The notes under the pieces were generated by a model. The model was not told the DNA's origin and made no database searches. It saw only the letters and a program-made list of their open reading frames with translations. From positions 62,001 to 126,000 of the forward strand of contig NZ_SDKK01000016.1 of NCBI RefSeq assembly GCF_008107625.1: 64,000 bases of DNA, given 5' to 3'. Shown here in pieces: positions 46,570-55,495 of this stretch. Positions within the stretch are counted from its first letter, which is position 1, and every line of letters starts with the position of its first letter. This stretch comes from Zoogloea oleivorans. GTDB taxonomy: Bacteria; Pseudomonadota; Gammaproteobacteria; Burkholderiales; Rhodocyclaceae. Both the position numbers and the translations under genes were made by a program.

Positions 46570-47309
46570 TGACCGGGGTCATCCGCGGCACGCTCGCCGC
46601 CTGCCTGATCGCCATCGCCAGCCTCGCCCACGGGGCAGATCCCATCTGCAAGGGCACGCTATACCTGACCCTCGACACCGGCAACATGCGCCACGCCGAG
46701 GCCATCGCCCAGATCCTCGGGAAACATCAGGTCAAGGCCACCTTTTTTGTCGCCCAGGAAAAAACCCTGCGTGGCGACATGGCTCTCGACCCCTCGTGGG
46801 CCGAGTTCTGGAGGGCGCGCGTCGCCGAAGGGCACGCCTTTGGCAGCCACACCTGGCGCCACGGGTCCTTCCGCAAGGATGATACTGGTGGCAAGGTCAA
46901 CTACCGCCTGCCCGACGGCAGCCAGACGCAGCTAGACGTCGAACAGATCTGCACCGAGCTGAAAAAGCCGGATATCCGCTTTGCCGAACTCACCGGTCGC
47001 AAGCTCGACCCCCTGTGGCGCGCTCCGGGTGGCCGCACCACACCCCTCACACTGAAAGCAGCCGAAGCCTGCGGCTACCGGCATGTGGGCTGGGCACCGG
47101 CCGGCTTTCTCGGCGATGAACTGCCTTCGGAAATCTCCCCCAACGAGATTCTGCTGAAGCGTGCGCTCGCCAACCTGAAGGGCGGAGACATCCTGATGGC
47201 TCATCTGGGCATCTGGTCACGCAAGGATCCCTTCGCCCCCATGCTGGACCCACTCATTGGCAGTCTGAAAAGCAAGGGTTTCTGTTTCGCCACGATCCCG
47301 ACACAATGA
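46569..47309 (+). CDS. Polysaccharide deacetylase-like protein with altered metal site
   Basis: 246 residues, signal peptide (AACLIAIASLAHG). NodB-type motifs are present: motif 1 LTLDTGNMRHAEA, motif 2 GSHTWRHGSF (both His) and motif 3 RAPGGRT. In CE4 deacetylases motif 1 is TFDDG and the second Asp holds the metal; here it is Thr (DTG). The enzyme may still act with a different metal site, or may not act. It overlaps the propeller gene (one base) and the next gene (4 bases). Confidence 0.8.
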   Translation: MTGVIRGTLAACLIAIASLAHGADPICKGTLYLTLDTGNMRHAEAIAQILGKHQVKATFFVAQEKTLRGDMALDPSWAEFWRARVAEGHAFGSHTWRHGSFRKDDTGGKVNYRLPDGSQTQLDVEQICTELKKPDIRFAELTGRKLDPLWRAPGGRTTPLTLKAAEACGYRHVGWAPAGFLGDELPSEISPNEILLKRALANLKGGDILMAHLGIWSRKDPFAPMLDPLIGSLKSKGFCFATIPTQ

Positions 47310-48286
47310 CGCAGTATCTGACCGATTATTTCGTCATCCTGCAAGGGTGGCTGTTCGACACACTGGTCCAGCCGGTGCTGTTCGCCCTCGGTCTTGCCAG
47401 TTACGTGGAAATGGGCTTCGACGGCATCGAGTTCGTCCTGCAGGGAGGCATCGAACTGGCCATTGCCTATGTCCTGATGCGTCCGCTGGAAGCCCTGTGG
47501 CCCGCTGAACGATGGACACAACGCCGGGCCGTACGGGTTGATGTGTTGTACACGCTGCTCAACCGCCTGGGCATGGTGCCGCTGACCGTTTTTACCCTGC
47601 TCGCGCCCCTTTTCATGGAGCTGGAAAGCTGGCTGCGCTTCAACGACATCATTCCGCGCCAACTGGAAGACTGGCTCCCCGGCCTCGACAACCATCCGCT
47701 GGCCAGCTTCTTGATTTACCTGGTGATCCTCGATTTTGCCGAGTACTGGCGGCACCGGCTGTCGCACACCTGCGGCTGGTGGTGGGCACTCCACGGCATT
47801 CACCATTCGCAGCGCCAGATGTCTTTCTGGACCGACTCCCGCAATCATCTGGCAGACGATCTGATTGCCGGCCTGTGGTTCGCCTGCCTGTCGCTGCTGA
47901 TCGGCGTTCCACCGGGCCACTTCATCGGCTTGCTGATCGCCCTGCGGCTGGTGGAAAACCTCTCTCACACCAACACCCGGCTCGCTTTCGGGCCGATCGG
48001 TGATTATCTGATTGTCGGACCACGCTACCATCGCTGGCACCATGCCCTCGAGTTGCCGGCTGATAGGCATTGTCGCTACGGCTGCAACTTCGCCATCCTT
48101 TTCCCGGTGTGGGACATCCTCTTCGGCACGCTCTATCTCAAGGAGTCCCTGCCTCCCACCGGCATCCACGAAGGCAGCCCGGAAGAAATCGCCGCACGAG
48201 ACAGCTTCTGGGCCCAGCAGAAACTCGGCTTGATATTGCTCTGGAAAGCGCTGACGAGCAGGAACCGGCAATCGCCTTCAGCGTGA
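47306..48286 (+). CDS. Sterol desaturase / fatty acid hydroxylase family membrane protein
   Basis: 326 residues with four or so membrane helices. The di-iron histidine boxes are EYWRHRLSHT, HGIHHSQRQM and RYHRWHHALE. Family members hydroxylate or desaturate lipids. The substrate is not evident; no hopanoid genes are nearby. The last 9 bases overlap the end of the convergent moeB-like gene. Confidence 0.85.
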   Translation: MTQYLTDYFVILQGWLFDTLVQPVLFALGLASYVEMGFDGIEFVLQGGIELAIAYVLMRPLEALWPAERWTQRRAVRVDVLYTLLNRLGMVPLTVFTLLAPLFMELESWLRFNDIIPRQLEDWLPGLDNHPLASFLIYLVILDFAEYWRHRLSHTCGWWWALHGIHHSQRQMSFWTDSRNHLADDLIAGLWFACLSLLIGVPPGHFIGLLIALRLVENLSHTNTRLAFGPIGDYLIVGPRYHRWHHALELPADRHCRYGCNFAILFPVWDILFGTLYLKESLPPTGIHEGSPEEIAARDSFWAQQKLGLILLWKALTSRNRQSPSA

Positions 48287-49027
48287 GGCGCATACCGCGC
48301 AAGCCAGGTCACGCCCCAGCCGGATTGTCCGCCAGTCCATCGCCAGCGCATCCAGCAGGAGCAGGCGACCAGTCAACGCGTCGCCACAGCCCGCCAGCAA
48401 CTTGAGGGCCTCGGCGGCCTGTACGGCACCCACGATACCGGTGATCGGCGCAAAAACGCCCATCACGGCACAACGCACCTCCTCCACATCCTCCCCCTCC
48501 GGAAACAGGCAGTGATAGCAGGGGCTGTCGGCATGGCGCAGATCGAAGACCGACAACTGCCCGTCAAAACGGACCGCGGCCCCCGAAACCAGCGGCTTGC
48601 GGTGGGCCACGCAAGCCCGGTTGATGGCATGGCGGGTCGCGAAGTTGTCCGAACAGTCCAGCACCACATCGGCAAGCGCGACTTCTGCCTCCAGCTCGGC
48701 GCCTTCAAGGCGTCGACCAAGCGGAATAACGCGGGTCTCGGGATTGAGTCGTGCCAGCGTATCGCGGCCCGAGTCGACCTTGAGCCGCCCGACGCTCTCC
48801 TGGCTGTGCAGGATCTGGCGCTGCAGATTGGTCAGATCAACCGTGTCACCGTCGGCCAGAACCAGCGTCCCCACCCCGGCTGCCGCCAGGTACATCGCCG
48901 CGGGCGAACCCAGCCCCCCGGCACCGACCATCAATACACGGGCAGCAAGGATGGCCGACTGCCCCTCGATACCGATCTGGGGCAGAAGGATGTGGCGCGA
49001 ATAGCGAAGAAGCTGATCGTCGTTCAT
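48278..49027 (-). CDS. moeB: MoeB/ThiF-family adenylyltransferase
   Basis: 249 residues. The nucleotide site VGAGGLGSPAAMYLAAAGVG, DCSDNFATRHAINR and the two zinc Cys pairs (CYHCLFP and CAVC) match MoeB, which activates the MoaD C-terminus. ThiF has the same design, so thiamine is an alternative. No moaD or thiS is in the window. The gene is 50 bases downstream of an unknown gene on the same strand. Confidence 0.88.
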   Translation of the reverse strand: MNDDQLLRYSRHILLPQIGIEGQSAILAARVLMVGAGGLGSPAAMYLAAAGVGTLVLADGDTVDLTNLQRQILHSQESVGRLKVDSGRDTLARLNPETRVIPLGRRLEGAELEAEVALADVVLDCSDNFATRHAINRACVAHRKPLVSGAAVRFDGQLSVFDLRHADSPCYHCLFPEGEDVEEVRCAVMGVFAPITGIVGAVQAAEALKLLAGCGDALTGRLLLLDALAMDWRTIRLGRDLACAVCASR

Positions 49028-49077
49028 GGGAGGAGAAAAGAAAGAAAACGGCCGCCAGACGGCGGCCGGTAAAAAGT

Positions 49078-49533
49078 CTATTTATATTCGCGCAGGTCCG
49101 GGGGCGTATCGTCGTGATCGCCGTGAGGATGAGCCGCGTAGGCCTTGATATAGACTTCGTGGGATTGTTTGATGAGCCGCTCCGGGGAGCGCAGGTTATG
49201 GACCTGCGTGTCCTCCACATAATAAATCAGCGCCCGGTGCAAACGGATCAGCAGTGTCCGGTCGAGGTGAAAGCCAGCATCGATCAGGCAGCTTTCCAGC
49301 AACTCAAGGGTGTAGTCGAGAACGTTGTAACGCACCAGCAGGGATGAGTCGTCACGCCCGGGCTCCACTTGCACCCCTCGCAAGGCCGCCAGCGAACGCC
49401 GCGCCTGCGCGGCCTGCCCAGGCGGAAAATCCTTGAAGCGGATCTCGCGAACCTTGGCAATACCGCTACCCGCATGATGCAAGGTGCTTTCGTGCTTGCG
49501 TCCAGCCAGCTTGTAAGCGGTCTCGCGGCGCAT
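49078..49533 (-). CDS. Unknown protein with ferredoxin-like fold pattern and His/Asp-rich tail
   Basis: 151 residues, no family recognised. The middle (about 28-92) alternates strand and helix like a heavy-metal-associated fold (VREIRFKDF, LLVRYNV, LLESCLIDAGFHL) but lacks the CxxC metal site. The C-terminus holds HPHGDHDDTPPD. The gene lies 23 bases downstream of ctpA and upstream of moeB-like, so it may be in their operon. Function unknown. Confidence 0.6.
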   Translation of the reverse strand: MRRETAYKLAGRKHESTLHHAGSGIAKVREIRFKDFPPGQAAQARRSLAALRGVQVEPGRDDSSLLVRYNVLDYTLELLESCLIDAGFHLDRTLLIRLHRALIYYVEDTQVHNLRSPERLIKQSHEVYIKAYAAHPHGDHDDTPPDLREYK

Positions 49534-49556
49534 GGCTCAACCCTCCGGTATGTTGG

Positions 49557-50957
49557 TTACTTGCCGCTATTCTGGAGGATTTGCAGACCCTTGAGCAAAT
49601 TCACGGCTTGCGACAACTGGTAGTCATCCTTGCCGGAGATTTCGAAAGCCGGCTTCATCTCGTCAGCCTCGTCCTTTGGCTTGTCCTTGCCCTTCGATGC
49701 GCCATCTTTCTTGGGCGTGACATCGGCCTTGGACACTTCCGGCTCCTTGCCATTGCCGAGGTGACGATCGAGGTCAGCCTCGCGCAGACGCTCGCGGGAC
49801 GCCCCGCCGGGTGTTTCCTCAACTACGATATCGGGGACGATGCCCTTGGCCTGGATGGAGCGGCCGTTCGGCGTGAAATAACGCGCGGTGGTCAGCTTGA
49901 TGGCGGCATTGCTGTTGAGAGGGAGGATAGTCTGCACCGACCCCTTGCCGAAGCTCTGGGTACCCATCACCACGGCACGCTTGTGATCCTGAAGCGCGCC
50001 GGCAACAATCTCGGACGCGGAGGCGGAACCGCCATTCACCAGAACCACCATCGGTACCGTCTTGATGGAGGCCGGTATGCTCTTGATGTAGTCGTCGCGG
50101 GAACCGCGCAGATAATCCTCCGGCACAGCCAGATACTTGCGTTTCGCGTCGTCGGCGCGCCCGTCGGTGGATACCACCAGCGCCTTCGGAGGCAGGAAAG
50201 CGGCCGATACGCCGACCGCACCATTCAGCAGACCACCCGGATCATTGCGCAGATCGAGCACAAGCCCCTTCAGTTCGCCCTGCTTGACCAGCTTGTCCAG
50301 ATGCTGCGCGAGGGACGCCGCGGTCTGCTCCTGGAACTGGACCACGCGCACGTATCCATAGCCCGACTCGATCACCTTGGACTTGACGCTCTGCACCTTG
50401 ATGACTTCCCGCATCAGGGTCACGACAATCGGCTTGGCCTCGCCCTTGCGGGCAATGGTGAGGACGATATTGGTCTTGGGCTTGCCGCGCATGCGCTTGA
50501 CGGCGTCGTTGAGGGTCATGCCCTTCACCGGCGTATCGTCGAGCTTGATGATCAGGTCGCCGGCCTTGATGCCCGCACGGAAGGCCGGGGTATCTTCGAT
50601 GGGCGAAATGACCTTGACGTAACCGTCTTCCGAACCAACCTCGATGCCGAGCCCCCCGAACTCGCCCTGGGTGCCGACCTGAAGCTCCTTGAACGCTTCG
50701 GCGTCCAGGTAGGACGAATGCGGATCGAGGTTCGACAGCATGCCGCTGATCGCGTGAGTGATCAGCTTCTTGTCGTCTACGGGCTCGACATACCCCTGCT
50801 TGATGGCGTTGAAGACGTCAGCCAAGTTGCGCAACTCTTCCACGGGCAAGGGAGCCAGGCTCGATTTGTCCGCATTGGCCGAGAAATTGAGACTGATAAG
50901 AACCCCGGCACAAAGCCCGGTGAATACCAGGCCGGCTTGTTGCAGTTTGCTGCGCAT
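49557..50957 (-). CDS. ctpA: Carboxyl-terminal processing protease (S41 family)
   Basis: 466 residues. N-terminal signal or anchor helix (LVFTGLCAGVLISLNFSA), PDZ domain (GLGIEVGSEDGYVKV, AGIKAGDLIIKLDD) and catalytic region: Ser in GSASASEIV with the general base Lys 25 residues later in QSFGKGSVQ. Periplasmic protease of membrane or cell-wall proteins. ATG 50957 has GGAG 5 bases upstream; a longer frame upstream was not used. The C-terminal 80 residues are Lys/Glu-rich. Confidence 0.92.
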   Translation of the reverse strand: MRSKLQQAGLVFTGLCAGVLISLNFSANADKSSLAPLPVEELRNLADVFNAIKQGYVEPVDDKKLITHAISGMLSNLDPHSSYLDAEAFKELQVGTQGEFGGLGIEVGSEDGYVKVISPIEDTPAFRAGIKAGDLIIKLDDTPVKGMTLNDAVKRMRGKPKTNIVLTIARKGEAKPIVVTLMREVIKVQSVKSKVIESGYGYVRVVQFQEQTAASLAQHLDKLVKQGELKGLVLDLRNDPGGLLNGAVGVSAAFLPPKALVVSTDGRADDAKRKYLAVPEDYLRGSRDDYIKSIPASIKTVPMVVLVNGGSASASEIVAGALQDHKRAVVMGTQSFGKGSVQTILPLNSNAAIKLTTARYFTPNGRSIQAKGIVPDIVVEETPGGASRERLREADLDRHLGNGKEPEVSKADVTPKKDGASKGKDKPKDEADEMKPAFEISGKDDYQLSQAVNLLKGLQILQNSGK

Positions 50958-51178
50958 AAAGTCTCCGTCTGGGCGCCCGGGGCTTATGGAGCCCTGCAAA
51001 CGCCATCGCATGCCCGAAGTCGGGCTCGTCCTGAATAGCAAGATGAGTATAAACCGGAAAGGTTCCCCGGCCGCCCCAGGCGGGCGCTGCGGCATGCCTG
51101 AAACTTGATCCAGGCCAGGAAAGCGGAAGCAAGACCCGCACCGGGCCATCCGCACCGAAGTGCGAAAAAATGGTATTT

Positions 51179-51184
51179 TATAAT
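51179..51184 (+). promoter_or_regulatory. -10 element TATAAT before the ArsR-type regulator
   Basis: A perfect TATAAT lies 30 bases before GTG 51215, so transcription starts near 51190. The alternative ATG at 51170 would then be upstream of the transcript. No good -35 hexamer is seen. Confidence 0.45.
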
Positions 51185-51214
51185 ATTAAAGCGCCTCAAA
51201 AACCCGCTCATTTC

Positions 51215-51535
51215 GTGAAAACAGCTTCAGTCAACCTTATCGTCAAGCAGGAACACATTGAGACCGCCGCGCGGGCCCTCAAGGCGATCTCCCACCCTCT
51301 TCGCCTCAAGATCCTCTGCATCATTGGCAGCGAGGAGGTGTGCGTACAGGAAATCGTGGAGGCAGTCGGAACGTCTCAAAGCAATATTTCCCAGCATCTC
51401 GCCATTCTTCGCGACAAGGGTGTCCTGCTGACCCGTAAAGATGCCAACCGGGTGTATTACCGGGTCGGCGATCCCCGTACCCTGCAACTGATTGCGATGA
51501 TGCGCGAAGTCTTCTGTTCAGAAGGCGCGGAGTAA
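51215..51535 (+). CDS. ArsR/SmtB-family regulator with SqrR/BigR-like cysteine pair
   Basis: 106 residues from GTG 51215 (or 121 from ATG 51170). The winged helix reads ISHPLRLKILCII, VGTSQSNISQHLAILRDKG. Cys35 (in KILC) and Cys101 (in REVFCSE) are 66 residues apart, as Cys41 and Cys107 are in SqrR and Cys42 and Cys108 in BigR, which sense persulfides. The metal pair of arsenite sensors is not kept (CVQE in place of CVCD). The next genes encode a rhodanese and a glutaredoxin, which fits a sulfur-responsive repressor. Target and signal are inferred. Confidence 0.85.
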   Translation: MKTASVNLIVKQEHIETAARALKAISHPLRLKILCIIGSEEVCVQEIVEAVGTSQSNISQHLAILRDKGVLLTRKDANRVYYRVGDPRTLQLIAMMREVFCSEGAE

Positions 51536-51578
51536 TTCTTCAGCAAATCCTTCCTTTCCCCGATCTGGAGTACTTTTA

Positions 51579-51995
51579 GTGGAATTCATCCAGCAAAACT
51601 GGAACTGGGCCTGGGCTGCGCTAGCTCTCGTCAGCGGCTCCCTGCTCATCGTCTCATCCCTGCGCGGCGGCAGTCGCGGCATTTCTCCGGCCCAGGCAAC
51701 CACACTCATCAACCGGGAAGACGCCACCGTCATCGACGTCCGCGAGGCCGCCGAGTTTGCTTCCGGCCACCTCCTCAACGCTCGCCACATCCCTCTGGGC
51801 GACCTTGAGAAGCGCCTCGGCGAACTCGAAAAACTCAAGGACAAGCCTGTTATCCTCAACTGTCAGAGTGGTGGTCGCTCGTCCTCTGCGTGCGGCATCC
51901 TGCGCAAGGCCGGCTTCACCAACGTCCACAACCTGGAAGGTGGTGTCGCAGCCTGGGAACAGGCCGGCATGCCGATCAGCCGCAAGAAGAAATAA
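51579..51995 (+). CDS. Membrane-anchored rhodanese-like protein
   Basis: 138 residues: one N-terminal membrane helix (WAWAALALVSGSLLIVSSL) and a rhodanese domain with active-site loop LNCQSGGRSSSACG. The Cys would carry a persulfide. Start is GTG. It lies 43 bases after the ArsR-type regulator and 2 bases before grxC, in the usual rhodanese-grxC-secB order. Confidence 0.9.
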   Translation: MEFIQQNWNWAWAALALVSGSLLIVSSLRGGSRGISPAQATTLINREDATVIDVREAAEFASGHLLNARHIPLGDLEKRLGELEKLKDKPVILNCQSGGRSSSACGILRKAGFTNVHNLEGGVAAWEQAGMPISRKKK

Positions 51996-51997
51996 TC

Positions 51998-52267
51998 ATG
52001 CAACCCAAGATCCTGATGTACTCCACTGCCGTCTGCCCCTACTGCGTTCGCGCGGAAGGGCTGCTGCGCCGCAAGGGCGTCACCGAGATTGAAAAGGTGC
52101 GCATCGATCTCGACCCGGCTCGCCGGGACGAAATGATGACGCGCACCGGCCTGCGTACCGTGCCGCAGATCTATATCGGCGACTACCACGTGGGCGGCTG
52201 CGACGACCTGTTCGCTCTTGACCACCAGGGCAAGCTCGACCCGCTGCTGCGCGGCGAGCCGGCCTGA
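51998..52267 (+). CDS. grxC: Glutaredoxin 3
   Basis: 89 residues. The redox motif CPYC (residues about 13-16) and TVPQIYIGDYHVGGCDD are typical of GrxC. It reduces protein disulfides with glutathione in the cytoplasm. Operon with rhodanese and secB. Confidence 0.95.
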   Translation: MQPKILMYSTAVCPYCVRAEGLLRRKGVTEIEKVRIDLDPARRDEMMTRTGLRTVPQIYIGDYHVGGCDDLFALDHQGKLDPLLRGEPA

Positions 52268-52306
52268 AACCAGACATTGCCTCTTTCTCAACCGGAAAAA
52301 CCCACC

Positions 52307-52774
52307 ATGTCCGAAACCGCACAACAACCCGTCTTCTCCATCGAAAAGCTTTACGTCAAGGATCTGTCCCTGGAAGTGCCCAACGCACCGCAGATCTACC
52401 TTGAGCGCGAAGCCCCCCAGATCGCCGTGCAACTGCGCACTGAAGGCAATGTGGTCGACGAAGGCGTCTTCGAAGTGAACCTTACCGTGACGGTCACGGC
52501 CAAGCTGCCCGACGAGAAGACCGTTTTCCTGGTTGAAGTCGCCCAGGCCGGCATCTTCCAGATCCGCAATGTGCCCCAGGAAGACCTGGAGCCGATCATG
52601 ATGATCGGTTGCGCCAACATCCTCTTCCCGTACGCCCGCGAAGCCGTGTCCGACGCCGTGTCCCGCGCCGGCTTCCAGCCGGTTGTGCTCGCCCCGGTCA
52701 ATTTCGAGGCCCTGTACCAGCAGAACCGCCAGCAGGCTGCAGCCCAGGCCGGCACCGACGTGCCCATCCAGTAA
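52307..52774 (+). CDS. secB: Protein-export chaperone SecB
   Basis: 155 residues. [20 protein letters not shown] at the N-terminus, [20 protein letters not shown] and [15 protein letters not shown] are SecB signatures. It keeps exported proteins unfolded for SecA. Starts 39 bases after grxC; ATG 52307 is preferred to 52277. The stop overlaps the next ATG (TAATG). Confidence 0.96.
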   Translation: MSETAQQPVFSIEKLYVKDLSLEVPNAPQIYLEREAPQIAVQLRTEGNVVDEGVFEVNLTVTVTAKLPDEKTVFLVEVAQAGIFQIRNVPQEDLEPIMMIGCANILFPYAREAVSDAVSRAGFQPVVLAPVNFEALYQQNRQQAAAQAGTDVPIQ

Positions 52775-53226
52775 TGAAAATGCGCCGCCTTATCGCCGCG
52801 GCGCTGCTCGGCCTGCCGCTCGCCCTCGCGGCAGCGCAGGCCGGGGCCTCGGACTTCCGCTCCCTGGCCGAGCCGGCCATTCTCTACGATGCGCCGTCGA
52901 AGCAGGGCAAGCCGCTTTTCGTGATCCAGCGCTACACGCCCGTCGAAATGGTCGTGAACATCGATCGCTGGGTAAAGGTACGCGAGCCGGCCGGCAGCCT
53001 CCTGTGGCTAGAGCGCCGTCAGCTTTCCGAGAAGCGCACCGCGATCATCACCGCCGCCCGCGCCGACATCCGTCAGAAACCCGATGCAGGCGCACCGCTG
53101 GCCTTCGAAGCCGTCAAGGACGTGGTCCTGGAGCTCACCGACAAACCCGCCGACGGCTGGGTCCGGGTAAAGCATCGGGACGGCACCAGCGGCTTCATCC
53201 GCATCAACCAGATCTGGGGGCTGTAA
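52774..53226 (+). CDS. Exported SH3-domain protein
   Basis: 150 residues with a signal peptide ([15 protein letters not shown]). Two short bacterial SH3-like stretches follow ([47 protein letters not shown]). The protein is probably periplasmic and may bind peptidoglycan. It lies between secB and gpsA, as in other Betaproteobacteria. Starts ATG 52774 or 52780. Confidence 0.82.
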   Translation: MKMRRLIAAALLGLPLALAAAQAGASDFRSLAEPAILYDAPSKQGKPLFVIQRYTPVEMVVNIDRWVKVREPAGSLLWLERRQLSEKRTAIITAARADIRQKPDAGAPLAFEAVKDVVLELTDKPADGWVRVKHRDGTSGFIRINQIWGL

Positions 53227-53231
53227 GCACC

Positions 53232-54212
53232 ATGCGCATCGCCGTTTTCGGGGCCGGTGCCTGGGGCACCGCCCTCGCCCTCGCCTTCAGCCGTGGTCAC
53301 GAAGTTGTCCTGTGGAGCCGCGAGGCCGCGGAAATCGCCGCCATGCGCAGCGACGGCGAAAATCGTCGCTACCTGCCCGGCATCCCGCTGCCAGCCAACC
53401 TGCAACTGACCGACGACCTGCAGGAAGCCGCCCGCGCCGACCTGCATCTGGTGGTCACGCCGCTGGCCGGCCTGCGCAGCACCGCCCGTGCGCTGCAGGC
53501 CGCAGCGCCTGACACACCGCTGCTGTGGGCCTGCAAGGGCCTTGAGGCAGGCACCGCCAAGCTGCCTCATCAGATCGTCGCCGAAGAACTCGGCCCCGAT
53601 GCGGCCTGCGGCGTGCTGACCGGCCCGAGCTTCGCCGCAGAAGTCGCCCAGGGACTGCCTGCCGCGGTAACGATTGCGTCCAGCGATATCGAGTTCGCCC
53701 GCTACTGGGTGCAAGCCCTGCACAACAACCGCCTGCGCCTCTACGCCAACGACGACCTCGTCGGTGCCGAAGTGGGGGGTGCGGTCAAGAACGTCATGGC
53801 GATTGCTGCCGGTGTTGCCGACGGCATGGGTTTCGGACTCAACGCCCGGGCCGCCCTGATTACCCGCGGCCTGGCCGAAATCACCCGTCTGGGCATCGCC
53901 CTCGGCGGGCGCCGCGACACCTTCATGGGCCTTGCCGGGCTAGGCGACCTGGTGCTGACCTGCACCGGCGACCTGTCACGCAACCGCCGCGTCGGCCTGC
54001 TGCTGGCCGAAGGCAAAACCCTGCCGGACATTCTCGAAGCGCTCGGTCACGTGGCCGAAGGGGTCAGCACGACCCGCGAAGTCGCCGCCCTGTCGGCCAA
54101 ACTGGGCGTGGACATGCCTATCACCAACGCAGTGGATGGCGTCCTGAACGGCACCCTGTCAGCCCGCGAGGCCGTAGAGCAACTCCTCGCCCGCGACCCC
54201 AAGCAGGAATAA
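53232..54212 (+). CDS. gpsA: Glycerol-3-phosphate dehydrogenase [NAD(P)+]
   Basis: 326 residues. NAD-binding [10 protein letters not shown] at the start, then [45 protein letters not shown] with the catalytic Lys, and [19 protein letters not shown]. It makes glycerol-3-phosphate for phospholipids. Five bases after the SH3 gene. ATG 53232 chosen. Confidence 0.96.
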   Translation: MRIAVFGAGAWGTALALAFSRGHEVVLWSREAAEIAAMRSDGENRRYLPGIPLPANLQLTDDLQEAARADLHLVVTPLAGLRSTARALQAAAPDTPLLWACKGLEAGTAKLPHQIVAEELGPDAACGVLTGPSFAAEVAQGLPAAVTIASSDIEFARYWVQALHNNRLRLYANDDLVGAEVGGAVKNVMAIAAGVADGMGFGLNARAALITRGLAEITRLGIALGGRRDTFMGLAGLGDLVLTCTGDLSRNRRVGLLLAEGKTLPDILEALGHVAEGVSTTREVAALSAKLGVDMPITNAVDGVLNGTLSAREAVEQLLARDPKQE

Positions 54213-54221
54213 GCAGCGCCG

Positions 54222-54686
54222 TCAGGTGCCGCCGGCAAAGCCGTTCTGCCGCCAGGCCTCGTAAACCACCACCGCAGCGGCGTTTGACAGATTGAGGCTG
54301 CGGTTGTCGGGCCGCATCGGAATGCGCAAACGTCGCTCGTCGCCGAATTCCGCATGGAGCTCGGGTGGCAAGCCACGGGATTCCGAGCCGAACACGAACA
54401 CATCGCCCGGCTGAAAAGCCACTTCGCCATAGCTGCGCCCGCCATGAGACGTCAGGGCAAAGATGCGCTGACCGGCAAAGCCGGCGCGGCAGCTCGGCCA
54501 GTCTTCATGCACGGTGACCACTGCCATGTCACGATAATCCAGGCCGGCACGCACCAGCTGTTTCTCTTCCAGCGTGAAGCCAAGGGGTTTGACGAGGTGC
54601 AGACGCGCGCCGCTATTGGCGCACATCCGCATGATGTTGCCGGTATTCGGAGGAATTTCCGGCTGATGGAGGACGACGTGGAACAT
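54222..54686 (-). CDS. trmL: tRNA (cytidine/uridine-2'-O-)-methyltransferase TrmL
   Basis: 154 residues. The SPOUT trefoil is clear: PEIPPNTGNIMRMCANSG at the N-terminus, FVFGSESRGLPPE and MRPDNRSLNLSNAAAVVVYE at the C-terminus. It methylates the wobble ribose of tRNA-Leu. Its stop faces the gpsA stop 9 bases away. Confidence 0.96.
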   Translation of the reverse strand: MFHVVLHQPEIPPNTGNIMRMCANSGARLHLVKPLGFTLEEKQLVRAGLDYRDMAVVTVHEDWPSCRAGFAGQRIFALTSHGGRSYGEVAFQPGDVFVFGSESRGLPPELHAEFGDERRLRIPMRPDNRSLNLSNAAAVVVYEAWRQNGFAGGT

Positions 54687-54719
54687 GGGCGCGGATTGTG
54701 CACGGCCCGCCCTCCCGGA

Positions 54720-55430
54720 TCAACCCGGCCGTGGCGTCCGGGCCACGACCCGGTTCTCGACACGGAGCGCACCGACCCCCTTCAGCGTCCGCGCCAGCTC
54801 GGCAATGGTCTCCCCGGTGGTCATCACGTCATCAACCACCACGACCCGCAAATCTTGCACGCTCCCGCACACCCGAAAAGCCCCCTGCACGTTGGCACTC
54901 CGCTCCTTCCACGGCAAGCCCGCCTGGGGCTGGGTATCCACATCGCGCACAACGCTGTCGAGCAAAATCGGCAAGCCCCACGCCCTGGCCAGCGGCCGCG
55001 CCAGCTCGGCGGCCTGATTGAAGCCCCGCGCGCGCAAACGTGCAGGATGGAGCGGCATCGGAATCACGACGTCAGCAGCGGGAACCGGCTGCGCCAACAT
55101 CAAGTCCACGAACAGGCGCGTCATTGCCAGGCGATGGCCGTATTTCAGCGCATGCACCAACTTGTCCAGCGGGAAACCGTAGTCGAGAGCCGCCCGGGTT
55201 GCATCAAAGGGCGGCGGATTGCGCAGGCACGCGCCACACACGGTGCCGGTCGGCAGGAAAATTCCGCACACCGCACACCGCGCCAGACCCCGCCCCGGCA
55301 AGCTGTCCATACAGACGGCACACAACACATCGCAGCCACTCGCCGCACCGCAGGCGAAGCATTGCTGGGGGAAAACAACCTGCACCACGGCATCGGCCAC
55401 ATGGCGCCATCCAAGCGCTTGATTTGACAA
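54720..55430 (-). CDS. comF: ComF family phosphoribosyltransferase-like protein
   Basis: 236 residues. The N-terminal zinc-finger Cys set ([30 protein letters not shown]) and the PRPP loop [17 protein letters not shown] identify ComF. It helps in DNA uptake or gluconate-type metabolism; its biochemical role is unclear. The first codon is TTG at 55430; a GTG ten codons further in is an alternative. It is divergent from bioB. Confidence 0.9.
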   Translation of the reverse strand: MSNQALGWRHVADAVVQVVFPQQCFACGAASGCDVLCAVCMDSLPGRGLARCAVCGIFLPTGTVCGACLRNPPPFDATRAALDYGFPLDKLVHALKYGHRLAMTRLFVDLMLAQPVPAADVVIPMPLHPARLRARGFNQAAELARPLARAWGLPILLDSVVRDVDTQPQAGLPWKERSANVQGAFRVCGSVQDLRVVVVDDVMTTGETIAELARTLKGVGALRVENRVVARTPRPG

Positions 55431-55463
55431 GTCCGGACCCCTTCAGGGAAACTGGAGAGCTTC

Positions 55464-55478
55464 GTAATTCAAAATTAC
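55464..55478. promoter_or_regulatory. Inverted repeat in the bioB promoter region
   Basis: GTAATT-CAA-AATTAC is a perfect 6-bp inverted repeat, 18-32 bases before the bioB ATG and directly upstream of a -10-like TATAAA (55483-55488). Neither the BirA box nor the BioR box pattern matches. It is a candidate operator of the biotin gene. Confidence 0.4.
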
Positions 55479-55495
55479 AGCCTATAAAAGGGTGC

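Noticed and set aside
51215-51535. Regulator as an arsenic sensor (ArsR)
   Set aside because: The CVCD metal site reads CVQE and no ars genes are near.
55424-55429. TTGACA as the bioB -35 element
   Set aside because: No -10 lies 16-18 bases downstream; it sits in the start region of comF.
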